Assembly (NCBI GenBank): GCA_022844405.1
Contig: JALHLV010000014.1
Span: 35,261-99,260, forward strand
Origin: Sphingomonadales bacterium
GTDB taxonomy: Bacteria > Pseudomonadota > Alphaproteobacteria > SMXS01
DNA length: 64,000 nucleotides
Direction: 5' to 3'
Shown here: positions 19,198-28,230 of the stretch, in pieces
How positions within the stretch are numbered: the first letter of the stretch is position 1
Layout: every line of letters starts with the position of its first letter
Position numbers and translations under genes: made by a program
Notes under the pieces: model-generated
Seen by the model: the letters and a program-made list of their open reading frames with translations, nothing else
What the model was told of the DNA's origin: nothing
Database searches by the model: none

Positions 19198-20232
19198 CTA
19201 GTGGAAGTGGTCGGCGGCTGAGGCGCCTGGCGCAAGATTCTTGGTTTCGCGGATCGCATAGCTTGTTCTGCCCGGGGTGTCGAAATAGATGCGGACAGCG
19301 ATTTCCGCGATCAGGCCGAGCAATATGCTCATAACGCCGACCATGAAAGCCATGGCGGCAAGGCCGGGCAGCGGCGTCAGGATCATCGACAGATCTTCGA
19401 AAATCTTCAGATAAAACATGTAGATCAGCGTCAGTAAGGAAATAAGCAGGCAAATCAGGCCAAATCCGCCAAACAGATAGATGGGAGTGCCAATCCAGCG
19501 ATCCAGGAAACAGACAACCATCAAATCGAGGGTCACCTTGAAGATTCGGATCAAGCCATACTTCGAATGGCCAAAGCGCCGTGGATGATGAGCCACGTCG
19601 ATTTCCGTGATCCGGGCGCCGTACCATGACGCATAGATCGGAATGAACCGATGCATCTCACCATAGAGCTTGACGCGCCCGATGACCGAGCGGCGGTATG
19701 CTTTAAGTGAGCAGCCGAAATCATGCAGCCGCACGCCGGAGAGGCGAGATATTCCCCAGTTGGCGCATCGGCTTAGAAAATTTCGTCGGATCGCCGCGTC
19801 ATGGCGGGTGCGCCTCCAACCTGAGACGACATCGAACCCCTCGTCCAACTTCGCCAGCAGGCGGGGTATGTCAGCTGGATCGTTCTGGAGGTCGGCATCT
19901 ATCGGAATGACAATGGCGCCTCTCGAATGGTCGAAACCCGCCATCATTGCTGCAGTTTGGCCGAAATTCCGGGCAAAATCGATGACCTTCAATCGTGAAT
20001 CCCTATTGGAAAGTTCGGCGAGAACCTCCATTGAACCGTCCGAACTACCATCATTGACGACAATGATCTCGAAATCCCTGCCAGTGCCCTCCAGGACGGT
20101 GATCAGTTGCGGAACCAGCAGTCGCAAAGACTCCTTTTCGTTGTAAACGGGAACAATAACCGAAATAGAGTTCCCCTCAGCCGTGTGCGCCGATCCCTGA
20201 ATTTCCCCGACGCTGGGCAAGCCTGACCTCAT
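19198..20232 (-). CDS. Family 2 glycosyltransferase, polyisoprenyl-phosphate type
   Basis: A 344-residue membrane glycosyltransferase of the ArnC/DPM1 type, which moves a sugar from a nucleotide sugar to undecaprenyl phosphate. The GT2 domain shows VIVPVYNEKESLRLLV, the metal-binding IPIDADLQNDPADIPRLL motif (DADLQ) and VVSGWRRTRHD. Two strong transmembrane helices follow at the C-terminus (about residues 230-250 and 265-290), as in ArnC/PglB-like flippase-coupled transferases. The start ATG 20232 is chosen over GTG 20250 because GGTGGA lies closely upstream. It abuts asnB without a gap. Activity on a lipid-linked saccharide is inferred from family and neighbours. Confidence 0.88.
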   Translation of the reverse strand: MRSGLPSVGEIQGSAHTAEGNSISVIVPVYNEKESLRLLVPQLITVLEGTGRDFEIIVVNDGSSDGSMEVLAELSNRDSRLKVIDFARNFGQTAAMMAGFDHSRGAIVIPIDADLQNDPADIPRLLAKLDEGFDVVSGWRRTRHDAAIRRNFLSRCANWGISRLSGVRLHDFGCSLKAYRRSVIGRVKLYGEMHRFIPIYASWYGARITEIDVAHHPRRFGHSKYGLIRIFKVTLDLMVVCFLDRWIGTPIYLFGGFGLICLLISLLTLIYMFYLKIFEDLSMILTPLPGLAAMAFMVGVMSILLGLIAEIAVRIYFDTPGRTSYAIRETKNLAPGASAADHFH

Positions 20233-20384
20233 GACATCCACCCGGTCCACCTCACGCCGAGAACGGCGCCAACTATGGCATCAGCGCTGCTTCAATGGGA
20301 GTATAAACTGCCGTAGGCGTGAGGTAGAAACATTCGGCTCGGCTTAGGGATCCGCCAGTATTCTGGCCAAAGGAGGGCGTTGGC

Positions 20385-21860
20385 TTGGGGCTCATCACAC
20401 GGTTCGGCTCATTCCGTGAGCCTGAACAGCAAGTCCTCTTTCTTGTCGTGGCATGCATGGCAATCCGCATCGGCGTCAATGCCGTGATGACGGTGTTATA
20501 TGGGACCCATGATGAGGTGTTTGCGCCGGTCGCGGATATTTTTGCCGATGCCCTAAAGAGTGGGCTGGCTCAGCGCAGCGTTTCCGAGGAGCTTCTCAGT
20601 ACATCGCGCGTTCGTGAATGGCCATTGATATTTCAAGGCTATTTGTTTGACAATTCCTATCTCCGTCCTGGGTGGTCACACCAATGGTCAACGCCTCTGG
20701 GTACTTTGCAATTGATGGCTGTGGCTAAGATCGTCGTCTGGAGCTCTCCTTGGGGCGCTCTTGCTGTACTGTTTGGTGTTTACGTTCTTCTGTTGTTCGC
20801 TCTTGCTTGTCTGATAGCGAATATCACGGGTAGAACGCGGTCCGCCTGCTTTTGGTCGGTTCTCCTGCTGGGACTTTCCTTCCCCGCGCTCTTCATGTTC
20901 AATCGCGCCAACTACCATTCCGGGTACGCAAGCATCGCGGTCGTGACCTATCTGCTCACGGCATTCACGGGCAAGTGTCGTTGGATCGGCATCATCGCGT
21001 TGACTTATGCCATCAATGTCCGGCCCAACGTCGCCCTGATCACGATTGTCGAATTCGTGTTGGCGGATGGCTTTTGGGCCGCGATCAAGTGGCAGTTCAG
21101 GACGGCCGCGCTCTCGGCGGCTGTTGCCGGCATTTCGCTTGTCGCGGCGCATGCCGTCGATCCGACCTATACGATCTCGGCATTTCTCAAAGCTTATGGT
21201 GTCTACAAGCACGCCTACATATTTCAGGACTGGGGATTGGGCTGGAATGCCTCCCTCTACGGCGGCATGCGGTCGATCTGGTCGCTATTTGGAAGCATGC
21301 CTTCCTACAATGAGGCCGCAGCCATGGCCGTTACCGTATTCGGCACTTTTCTTGGTTTCGGATATTTGTGGGGAGCGCTGACACGGCGTCTTGAGTCCGC
21401 AGAGGCGGTTTTTTTGGCGGTCGCGTTTTGCATCCTGTTCACACCGGTTCTGGGGCAATACCACGTTTTGATGCTGGCTGGTCCCGTGCTTGTCGTTTGC
21501 GAAGCCATACGCAAGAAGGGGATCCAGGTAGAACTAACTTCGATCATTCTCGCATTCGTCGCATTGCTACTGCTGTCGCTATTGGTATGGCTCATGCCCG
21601 GCCCGGTTACCGGGATTCTGGCCGTGGCTGGCACTGCTTTGGTTTTCATGGCGCTTTGGCGTGGCGCAAGGCGTATGGCGGGCTTCTCGCCGACAGAGAA
21701 CCTCATCATGGGAATATCCGTGCTCGCCATATCACCGCTCGGCGGCGGGCTGAGCAACGGGATAGGGGTTTCGACCTTGCTTGCATTGGCGAGCGTGGCC
21801 GTTATCGCAACAAGCTGGGGGCGGCGCAGGACTCCCTGGCCAGCAGCCAGCTCCGCCTGA
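20385..21860 (+). CDS. Polytopic membrane protein, possible GT-C/GT87-like glycosyltransferase
   Basis: A 491-residue integral membrane protein with about ten hydrophobic segments. The N-terminal loop contains EVFAPVADIFADALKSG and then SYLRPGWSHQWSTPLGTLQL, reminiscent of the acidic lumenal loop of GT-C polyprenol-phosphate-sugar transferases (DUF2029/GT87 type), but I see no diagnostic signature, so the family call is weak. RANYHSGYASIAVVTYLL and YAINVRPNVALITIVEF look like typical GT87-like helices. Context favours a glycosyltransferase or polymerase: the gene is divergent from the GT2-asnB pair in a lower-GC block. Codon use is less GC3-biased than flanking metabolic genes. Confidence 0.6.
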   Translation: MGLITRFGSFREPEQQVLFLVVACMAIRIGVNAVMTVLYGTHDEVFAPVADIFADALKSGLAQRSVSEELLSTSRVREWPLIFQGYLFDNSYLRPGWSHQWSTPLGTLQLMAVAKIVVWSSPWGALAVLFGVYVLLLFALACLIANITGRTRSACFWSVLLLGLSFPALFMFNRANYHSGYASIAVVTYLLTAFTGKCRWIGIIALTYAINVRPNVALITIVEFVLADGFWAAIKWQFRTAALSAAVAGISLVAAHAVDPTYTISAFLKAYGVYKHAYIFQDWGLGWNASLYGGMRSIWSLFGSMPSYNEAAAMAVTVFGTFLGFGYLWGALTRRLESAEAVFLAVAFCILFTPVLGQYHVLMLAGPVLVVCEAIRKKGIQVELTSIILAFVALLLLSLLVWLMPGPVTGILAVAGTALVFMALWRGARRMAGFSPTENLIMGISVLAISPLGGGLSNGIGVSTLLALASVAVIATSWGRRRTPWPAASSA

Positions 21861-21931
21861 ATTTTCTCACGGCTCATGTGCTTGGATGCTGCGCGCCGGC
21901 ATCGCCTGATCGGCCATAGAGCGAAGCGCAC

Positions 21932-21963
21932 TTGACTTAAATCAAACATGTTTGAAATATATC
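21932..21963 (+). promoter_or_regulatory. Promoter and palindromic operator ahead of the LLM-Rieske operon
   Basis: A -35-like TTGACT (21932-21937) and an AT-rich -10 region (AAATAT near 21955-21960) bracket a perfect 14-bp palindrome, TCAAACATGTTTGA, at 21942-21955. A repressor bound there would occlude RNA polymerase. The core AAACATGTT also occurs in the leader of the TetR gene at 29976-29984. No binding data; inference from position and symmetry. Confidence 0.55.
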
Positions 21964-22001
21964 CGACGTCAGCCGGCTCACAGCTTCGGGGAGGAAGTGA
22001 C

Positions 22002-22994
22002 GTGACCAGTTTCGGCCTCAGGTTCGATTTGCGGCGCCATCCGCAGGGCGTGCACCACCAGGCGCTTTACAAGGCCTGCATCGAGCAGTGCGCGTGGGCG
22101 GACCGGCTCGGCTTCACCACCATCATGATCTCCGAGCACCACATCGCGCCAAGCGGCTACATGCCGTCGCCGATCGTGCTGGGCGGCGCCATCGCGGCGC
22201 GCACGAAGACCGCGCGCATTCGCATCTCGTCGCTGGTCGCCCCGCTGCACAATCCGCTGCGGCTCGCCGAGGATCTGGCGACGCTGGATATCATTTCCGG
22301 CGGCCGGCTGGAGCCGGTGTTCAGCGGCGGCTATGTGGGCGACGAGTTCGAGGCCATCGGCACGTCGTTGGCCGCGCGCAAGGATTTCATGGAAGACCTG
22401 CCGCCGTTCCTGCGCGCGGCCTGGGCGGGCGAGGAGGTGTCGTGGCGCGGCGGTCCGACATTCAGGCTCACCACGTTGCCGGTCCAGCAGCCCTTCGTGC
22501 CGATCTGGATGGGCGGCGCGTCCAAGGCCGCGGCCCGGCGCGCGGCACGGCACGCCGACCAGTTCCAGCCGGCGCACAGATCGCTTTGGGAGACCTACGA
22601 GGAGGAACTGGTCAAGCTGGGCAAGCCGATTCCGAAGCGCCTGCCGCCCTCCGCCATGTTCTGGGTCGCCGAGGATCCGGACGCGTTCTGGGCGACGTTC
22701 GCGCCGCACGCCCTGCTGGAGAACGACGAATATGGCGGCTGGTACCAGAAGTGGAACGCCTGGAACGGCTACGTCGTCGAGCCTGACGCCGACGCGCTGC
22801 GCGCCACCGGCCGCTATCCGGTGGTGACGCCCGAGGAAGCGGTGCGGCGCGCCCGTGCGCTCGGGCCGGACGGCTTCGTCATGCTCCAGTGCATGTCCGG
22901 CGGGCTCGACCCGGACATACAGTGGGAAAGCCTGGAACTGGTCGAGAAGACGGTGCTGCCGGCGCTGCGCGCACCCGCTCTCGCCACCGCATAG
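22002..22994 (+). CDS. LLM-class flavin-dependent oxidoreductase
   Basis: A 330-residue bacterial luciferase-like monooxygenase, a flavin-dependent TIM barrel. The GTG start at 22002 is set by a strong GGGGAGG site 7 bases upstream (21988-21994); the frame is open further upstream but lacks a site. Family features: FTTIMISEHHIAPSGYMPSP with the His pair, SLVAPLHNPLRLAEDLATLD, and ISGGRLEPVFSGGYVGDEFE, the usual flavin/phosphate-binding segment. The enzyme probably uses FMNH2 from a separate reductase; no reductase gene is next to it. It is the first gene of an operon with a Rieske oxygenase (gap 10 bp) and an amidohydrolase. Its substrate is unknown. Confidence 0.9.
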   Translation: MTSFGLRFDLRRHPQGVHHQALYKACIEQCAWADRLGFTTIMISEHHIAPSGYMPSPIVLGGAIAARTKTARIRISSLVAPLHNPLRLAEDLATLDIISGGRLEPVFSGGYVGDEFEAIGTSLAARKDFMEDLPPFLRAAWAGEEVSWRGGPTFRLTTLPVQQPFVPIWMGGASKAAARRAARHADQFQPAHRSLWETYEEELVKLGKPIPKRLPPSAMFWVAEDPDAFWATFAPHALLENDEYGGWYQKWNAWNGYVVEPDADALRATGRYPVVTPEEAVRRARALGPDGFVMLQCMSGGLDPDIQWESLELVEKTVLPALRAPALATA

Positions 22995-23004
22995 GGGATA
23001 TCCG

Positions 23005-24234
23005 ATGGACACCGCGACCGCCGACCTGCTGCGCAAGGAAATCGAGCGGGAACGGGCGCGCAACGCGCCGCCCGCCGACTTTCCGGACCTGCCGCCGATT
23101 CCCCGCGCGCGCTACACCGACCCGGCGTTCCACGAGCTGGAGCGGACCTACATCTTCGACAGGTCGTGGCTTTACGCCGGCTCGGGCTGGGAATTGCCCG
23201 ACGCGGGCGACTACAAGTCGTTCGACAATTTCGGCCGGGCGCCGATCCTGCTGCTGCGCGGCAAGGACATGAAGGTCCGCGCCTTCTACAACACCTGCCA
23301 GCACCGCGGCGCGACCATCACCCGCGAGCCCTGCGGCAAGGCCGGCAGCCGGCTGAAGTGCCAGTTCCACAGCTGGACCTACGACCTGGAAGGCAAGCTG
23401 GTCGGCATTCCCGGCCCATGGGATTTCTCGCCCGACCTGGACAAGAGCAAGCACAACCTGAAGCCGGTGCGCTGTGAGATGTGGGGCGAGCACATCTTCA
23501 TCAATTTCGACGATGGCGCGCCGGACCTGCTGACCTTCCTGGGTCCGGTGGCCGTGGACTTCGAGTGGGCATCGAAGCTCCGGCCGTCGAACCGGCGCTC
23601 GCGGGTGATGGCGTGCAACTGGCGCATCGCCATCGAGGCGTTCATCGAGGTCTATCACATCACCACGATCCATCCGGGGTCGGTCGCCGACAGCATCGAT
23701 TACCGGGGCACGGTGTCGTCGTTCTTCCCGAACGGCCATTCACGGATGATCGTGCCGTCGACGCCCAAGCACTATCAGGCGCCGCCCGAGACGATCCCCG
23801 AGGATTGGGACGAGGGCAGGGCGCTGCGCGGCGAGGCCAACGTGTCCTATCACATCTTCCCGAACCTGCTGACGCCCGCCAGCCAGACCGGCTACATGCT
23901 GATGGAGTTCTGGCCGCTCGACCACAATCACACCGAGATCGTCACCTGGGTGGTCGACCGGGACTGGGGCGAGGGGCCGCCGCCGCCCGAATACGATCAG
24001 CGCGGGGCCTATTTCGATACGGTGCTGGACGAAGACACGTGGAACATGGAGCACATTCAGCACTCGCTGCGGTCCTCGGCCTTCGCCGGGCCGAAATGCA
24101 GCTATCACGAGAAGCGCATCTATTACCTGGAAGAACATGTCGACACGGCGCTCGGCGTCGAGCGCGTGCCTGAACATCTGCGGGTCCAGCCGCTGCTGAG
24201 CGACCGCATCGTCACGACGGCCGGCGCCATCTGA
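23005..24234 (+). CDS. Rieske aromatic ring-hydroxylating oxygenase, alpha subunit
   Basis: A 409-residue terminal oxygenase subunit. The start ATG 23005 follows GGGGATATCCG. The Rieske [2Fe-2S] cluster site is NTCQHRGATITREPC... then KCQFHSWTYD, i.e. C-x-H...C-x2-H. The mononuclear iron site includes EAFIEVYHITTIHPGS with the two His ligands; the third ligand (an Asp/Glu) is expected in the EEDTW/EHIQHS region near residue 345. No small beta subunit, ferredoxin or reductase gene is adjacent, so electron donors must come from elsewhere. It is in an operon with the LLM oxidoreductase upstream and the amidohydrolase downstream. Confidence 0.93.
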   Translation: MDTATADLLRKEIERERARNAPPADFPDLPPIPRARYTDPAFHELERTYIFDRSWLYAGSGWELPDAGDYKSFDNFGRAPILLLRGKDMKVRAFYNTCQHRGATITREPCGKAGSRLKCQFHSWTYDLEGKLVGIPGPWDFSPDLDKSKHNLKPVRCEMWGEHIFINFDDGAPDLLTFLGPVAVDFEWASKLRPSNRRSRVMACNWRIAIEAFIEVYHITTIHPGSVADSIDYRGTVSSFFPNGHSRMIVPSTPKHYQAPPETIPEDWDEGRALRGEANVSYHIFPNLLTPASQTGYMLMEFWPLDHNHTEIVTWVVDRDWGEGPPPPEYDQRGAYFDTVLDEDTWNMEHIQHSLRSSAFAGPKCSYHEKRIYYLEEHVDTALGVERVPEHLRVQPLLSDRIVTTAGAI

Positions 24235-24260
24235 TTTTCCGATACCGGGGAGACCGAACC

Positions 24261-25997
24261 ATGTCCGATTACGACATCCTGATCCGCGGCGGCACCGTCA
24301 TCGACGGCACCACGATTCCGCGGTTTCGCGCCGACGTCGGCATCAAGGACGGCAAGGTCGCCAAGATCGGCGGCATCCGCAAGACCGCGAGCGCCGACCG
24401 GGTGATCGACGCCGGCGGCGACATCGTCGCGCCCGGCTATATCGACATCCACACCCATTACGACGCACAGATCCTGTGGGATCCCTACTGCACCATCTCG
24501 GGCTGGCACGGCGTCACCTCGGTGCTGCTGGGCAATTGCGGCTTCGGCTTCGCGCCGATCCCGCCGCACATGCGCGACCGGGCGATGATGATGATGACCC
24601 GCAACGAGGCCATCTCCTTCGACACCATGAAGGAGGGCATGGAGTGGGACAGATATGGCTGGGAGACCATGCCGCAGTGGATCGACCACCTGAAGCGCAT
24701 TCCCAAGGGCGTCAACTGCCAGACGCTGGTGCCGCTCAACCCGCTCTACGCCTATGTCATGGGCAGCGTCGAGGAGGCCAAGAGCCGGCGGCCGACGCCC
24801 GAGGAGAAGCAGCGCATGTTCGCGCTGATGAACGAGGCCATGGACCACGGCGCCTGCGGCTTCTCCTACCAGCGCTGCGGCGTGCCTTCGGTGCAGCCCG
24901 ACTGGGACGGCACACCCATGCCGACCGACGTGATCCCCGACCATGAGCTGATCGAGTTCGGCCGCGAGCTGGGCAAGCGTGGCGAGGGCTTCATCGAGAT
25001 GTTCGACGCCGCGCCGTCGGACCACGACACGGTCGAGGACTTCATGACCTCGCTGGCCGAGGCGTCGGGCCGGCCCATCGTGCGCAACATCCTGCTGGCC
25101 AACGACCGGGACCCCACGCGCCACGAGGCGTTCCTCGACTGGCTGAACGAGTCCCACGAGAAGGGGCTGCAGGTCTATGGCATGGGCTTCACCGTGCGCT
25201 CGCCCACGCTGCTGACCTTCGAGGACTGGAGCCTGTGGGACAACGCGCCGCACTGGCACGAGGTGATGAACGGCCCCTATGAGCAGCGGGTCGCCATGAT
25301 GCGCGACGAGACTATCCGAAAGGGATTGCGCGAGGACATCGACAAGCGGCTGGTCGGCGGCCTGGGCACATCCGGCATCGCGCAGGAGCTGCGGGTGCAT
25401 GGCTCGGCGGGCTTCGGCAGCCTGGACCAGTATGTGGACCGGGGCGTGGCCGAGATCGCGGCCACCGAAGGAAGGCACATCGCCGACGTCATCCTCGACA
25501 TCGCCCTCGACTCCGAGTTCAAGGCCGAGTTCGTCGGCAACGCCTACGACACCTCGGCCGAAACCACCGCCAAGGTGCTGTCCAATCCCTATGTGGTGCC
25601 CGGCATCTCGGACGGCGGCGCCCATTGCCACTTCGTGGTGCAGGGCGCCTATCCCACCGATTTGCTCGAGTGGATGGTGCGCGAACAGGGCCTGATGACC
25701 GCCGAACAGGCCCATTACGGCCTGAGCCGCCTGCCGGCCCACGTGCTGGGCCTGCCGGACCGCGGCATCCTGCGCGAGGGCGCGCCGGCCGACGTGGTGG
25801 TCTACAACCCGGACACCATCCGCCGCACGCCGTCCTGGGACAAGATGGAGAAGCTCTACGACCAACCCGCCGGCGGCTGGCGCCGCTCGCAGCGGGCCGA
25901 GGGCCTCGACTTCACCATCGTCAACGGCCAGGTCACCTTCGAGGGCCTGGACTGCACCGGCGCAACGCCGGGACAGGTGCTGCTCAACCGGGGGTGA
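24261..25997 (+). CDS. D-aminoacylase-type amidohydrolase
   Basis: A 578-residue metal-dependent amidohydrolase (Amidohydro_3, N-acyl-D-amino-acid deacylase group). Seen: IRGGTVIDGT strand, the metal-binding IDIHTHYDAQILWDP (HxH), GNCGFGFAPIP containing the D-aminoacylase cysteine ligand, and VPGISDGGAHCHFV with the catalytic Asp/His. Family members cleave N-acyl-D-amino acids, hydantoin-like rings or formamide-type bonds. As the third gene of the LLM-Rieske operon (gap 26 bp) it probably acts on an oxygenation product with an amide or carbamate bond. The true substrate is not evident. Confidence 0.88.
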   Translation: MSDYDILIRGGTVIDGTTIPRFRADVGIKDGKVAKIGGIRKTASADRVIDAGGDIVAPGYIDIHTHYDAQILWDPYCTISGWHGVTSVLLGNCGFGFAPIPPHMRDRAMMMMTRNEAISFDTMKEGMEWDRYGWETMPQWIDHLKRIPKGVNCQTLVPLNPLYAYVMGSVEEAKSRRPTPEEKQRMFALMNEAMDHGACGFSYQRCGVPSVQPDWDGTPMPTDVIPDHELIEFGRELGKRGEGFIEMFDAAPSDHDTVEDFMTSLAEASGRPIVRNILLANDRDPTRHEAFLDWLNESHEKGLQVYGMGFTVRSPTLLTFEDWSLWDNAPHWHEVMNGPYEQRVAMMRDETIRKGLREDIDKRLVGGLGTSGIAQELRVHGSAGFGSLDQYVDRGVAEIAATEGRHIADVILDIALDSEFKAEFVGNAYDTSAETTAKVLSNPYVVPGISDGGAHCHFVVQGAYPTDLLEWMVREQGLMTAEQAHYGLSRLPAHVLGLPDRGILREGAPADVVVYNPDTIRRTPSWDKMEKLYDQPAGGWRRSQRAEGLDFTIVNGQVTFEGLDCTGATPGQVLLNRG

Positions 25998-26095
25998 GGG
26001 AAGGGGGGACTCACCGAGAGGCGAGCTAATCCCATGTCAATTTCGGAAGGCGTCTCATACCCTTGGTCAGCGGCAGCCGATTTGGCGGTTGGCCT

Positions 26096-26539
26096 CTAAG
26101 GCGTCGCGCCCTCGTCCTCGAGCGCCAGCCGTTGCAGGACCTTGAACAGTTCCTCGGATTCCATGCGGGCGGGACTGTAGCCGGTATCATCGGCAATGGC
26201 ACCGTAGCGCGCGGCGTCCGGCACCGACGCGCCGACGAAGGCCATCGACCAGTGCGCGAAGGCACGCGCCGGCGCCGATGCAAAAGACAGCAGGTGGACA
26301 TCGGAATGGCGCGGATCCATCTGGATTCGCTCGAAGATTTGTTCCACCGCGTCCGGCGCGCCCTCCAGGACCTGGCCGAAACAGCCGGCATTGAACATCA
26401 GCGCGCCGGTGACGTTGGCCAGGGGATTGTTGCGGCGGCTCACCTCAAGAATACTGTTGATGCCAGCCTCCAGCGCCGCAGGCGAGCCAACGATGCGGTT
26501 GTGGCTGTAATAGACAAGGCGGTACACGGTCTCGGTCAT
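26096..26539 (-). CDS. BLUF-domain blue-light photoreceptor
   Basis: A 147-residue stand-alone BLUF protein that binds FAD and senses blue light. Against known BLUF proteins the key residues are in place: Tyr10 in YRLVYYSHN, Asn37/Asn38 in RRNNPLANVTG, Gln56 in CFGQVLEG, and the W/M pair in the FAHWSMAF strand. The C-terminal 45 residues form the usual two capping helices. The start ATG 26539 overlaps the stop of the upstream PAS-GGDEF-EAL gene (ATGA), indicating translational coupling. This suggests light control of the c-di-GMP enzyme, either by direct contact or through shared expression. Confidence 0.92.
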   Translation of the reverse strand: MTETVYRLVYYSHNRIVGSPAALEAGINSILEVSRRNNPLANVTGALMFNAGCFGQVLEGAPDAVEQIFERIQMDPRHSDVHLLSFASAPARAFAHWSMAFVGASVPDAARYGAIADDTGYSPARMESEELFKVLQRLALEDEGATP

Positions 26540-28230
26540 GGGGGGTCTCCTTGCACGGCGGTCGGCGATGGCGATTCGGCGGCGAGCGCCGCCGCCGCGG
26601 CGGCATCCATTGGCCGCCCGGTAAGGTAGCCCTGGACCTCGGTGCAGCCTTCCGCCCTGACCTGGGCCAGTTGCTCCTCCGTCTCGACGCCTTCGACGAT
26701 CGTCGCGATGCCGAGACTGTTCCCGAGCGCCGTGACGGCGCGGATGATGGCCATGCCCTTGGAGCCATCCCCCGATCCCCCGACGAAGGACTGGTCGACC
26801 TTGAGCCTGTCGAATGGAAACTTCTGCAGATAGGTGAGCGAGGAATATCCCGTGCCGAAATCGTCCATGGCAACCCGGACACCCAGCGACTTCACGGCAT
26901 GCAATTGCTCCAGAACAGACTGCGTGCTGTTGATCAGCACGCTTTCGGTGATCTCCAGTTCGAGGCGCCCGGGATCCAGCCCCGAGGCGTTCAGCGCGGA
27001 TGTAACGATCTGCACCAACCTCGCGTTGTTGAACTGCACCGCGGAAACATTGACGCCGACGGAGACGGGCTGCGACCACGACGCCGCCTGCCGGCACGCG
27101 GTTTGCAGAACCCATTCACCAATGGGCACGATCAGGCCGGTCTGCTCGGCCAGCGGAATGAAGTCGGCCGGCGAAACGAGACCCCGCGCCGGCGTGCGCC
27201 AACGCAACAATGCCTCGAAGCCAACCAGCCGGCGCGGATCCAGTTCGACCTGCGGCTGGAAGTTCAGCTCGAACTGCCTAAATGCCAACGCGCTGCGCAA
27301 ATCCAGCTCGAGCAGCCGGCGCGCCTGCATTTCCTCATCCATGCTGATCTGGAAGAAGCGAAAGACGCCCTTGCCATCGGTCTTTGCACGGTAGAGCGCC
27401 AGGTCCGCATGCTTCAGCAAACTGTCGACATCCTCACCATCGCCGGGCGACAGGGCGATGCCAATGCTGGTGCCGACGTTGAGGATCTGGCCGGAGACGA
27501 TATAGGTGCGTCCGATCAGGTCCACCAGGCGCGTCGCCAACGCGGTTGCCGCTTGCGGCTGCGCCGCGTCGGACTGGAGGATCATGAACTCGTCGCCGCC
27601 CATACGGGCCAGGATGTCGCTCGGCCGCAGGGCGGAGCGCAGGCGTTCGGCCACCTTGACCAGCAGGGCGTCACCCATCGGATGGCCCATCGTGTCGTTA
27701 ACCGACTTGAAATGGTCCAGGTCGAGCGAGATGACGGCGAATGGTGCCTGGGTTCGCTGGAACTCTGCCAGCAGCACGGACAGGCGTTCCCGCAATTCGA
27801 CGCGATTCGGCAGCCCGGTAAGGGGATCGCGCCTGGCCAAGTCGGCTTCGTGAATATAGAGGCCCACATCGAGCAGCGTCACGACGGCGCCGCCATCCGG
27901 CAGGGGGCAAGAGCGTGTGTCCAATATGCGGCCGCCGGCCAAGCCGATCCGGATCGGGGCACTGGCCGTGCGTGATCGTGTCGCCTCGACGAGAGCGCTG
28001 CCATTGGAGACGCCGGAGAGGTCCAGGAACGTGAGCAACTGGATGCCGACGGGCCCCGGTCCAGGGAAGAGCGCGCTGGCGCTCCGGTTGGCGAAGGTGA
28101 CAAAGCCGTCGCTGCCGATGGTCAGCACACCGCCGGCCAGCTCGGAGAGCACGTCCGCCGGCGTTACCGCGAACCTGGGGCGCGCTGGCAATTGCGCTGC
28201 GGCCAACAGAGCGACATGGTCCTCGGTCAA
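26536..28230 (-). CDS. PAS-GGDEF-EAL cyclic-di-GMP enzyme
   Basis: A 564-residue cytoplasmic bifunctional diguanylate cyclase/phosphodiesterase candidate. Residues about 20-125 form a PAS-like sensor (GSDGFVTFANRSASALF). The GGDEF domain (about 130-290) starts DPLTGLPNRVELRERL and keeps an intact active site ARMGGDEFMIL. The EAL domain (about 305-545) keeps GFEALLRW, the Mg-binding NVSAVQF and ITESVL, and the loop-6 MDDFGTGYSSL with a terminal EVQGYLTGRP. Both catalytic sites look intact, so the net direction of activity must depend on regulation. There is no membrane segment. The downstream BLUF gene overlaps by 4 bases. Confidence 0.93.
   Translation of the reverse strand: MTEDHVALLAAAQLPARPRFAVTPADVLSELAGGVLTIGSDGFVTFANRSASALFPGPGPVGIQLLTFLDLSGVSNGSALVEATRSRTASAPIRIGLAGGRILDTRSCPLPDGGAVVTLLDVGLYIHEADLARRDPLTGLPNRVELRERLSVLLAEFQRTQAPFAVISLDLDHFKSVNDTMGHPMGDALLVKVAERLRSALRPSDILARMGGDEFMILQSDAAQPQAATALATRLVDLIGRTYIVSGQILNVGTSIGIALSPGDGEDVDSLLKHADLALYRAKTDGKGVFRFFQISMDEEMQARRLLELDLRSALAFRQFELNFQPQVELDPRRLVGFEALLRWRTPARGLVSPADFIPLAEQTGLIVPIGEWVLQTACRQAASWSQPVSVGVNVSAVQFNNARLVQIVTSALNASGLDPGRLELEITESVLINSTQSVLEQLHAVKSLGVRVAMDDFGTGYSSLTYLQKFPFDRLKVDQSFVGGSGDGSKGMAIIRAVTALGNSLGIATIVEGVETEEQLAQVRAEGCTEVQGYLTGRPMDAAAAAALAAESPSPTAVQGDPP

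Noticed and set aside
26540..27115. Upstream extension of the BLUF frame inside the GGDEF-EAL gene
   Set aside because: The extension is out-of-frame translation of the EAL domain; the BLUF domain starts at ATG 26539.
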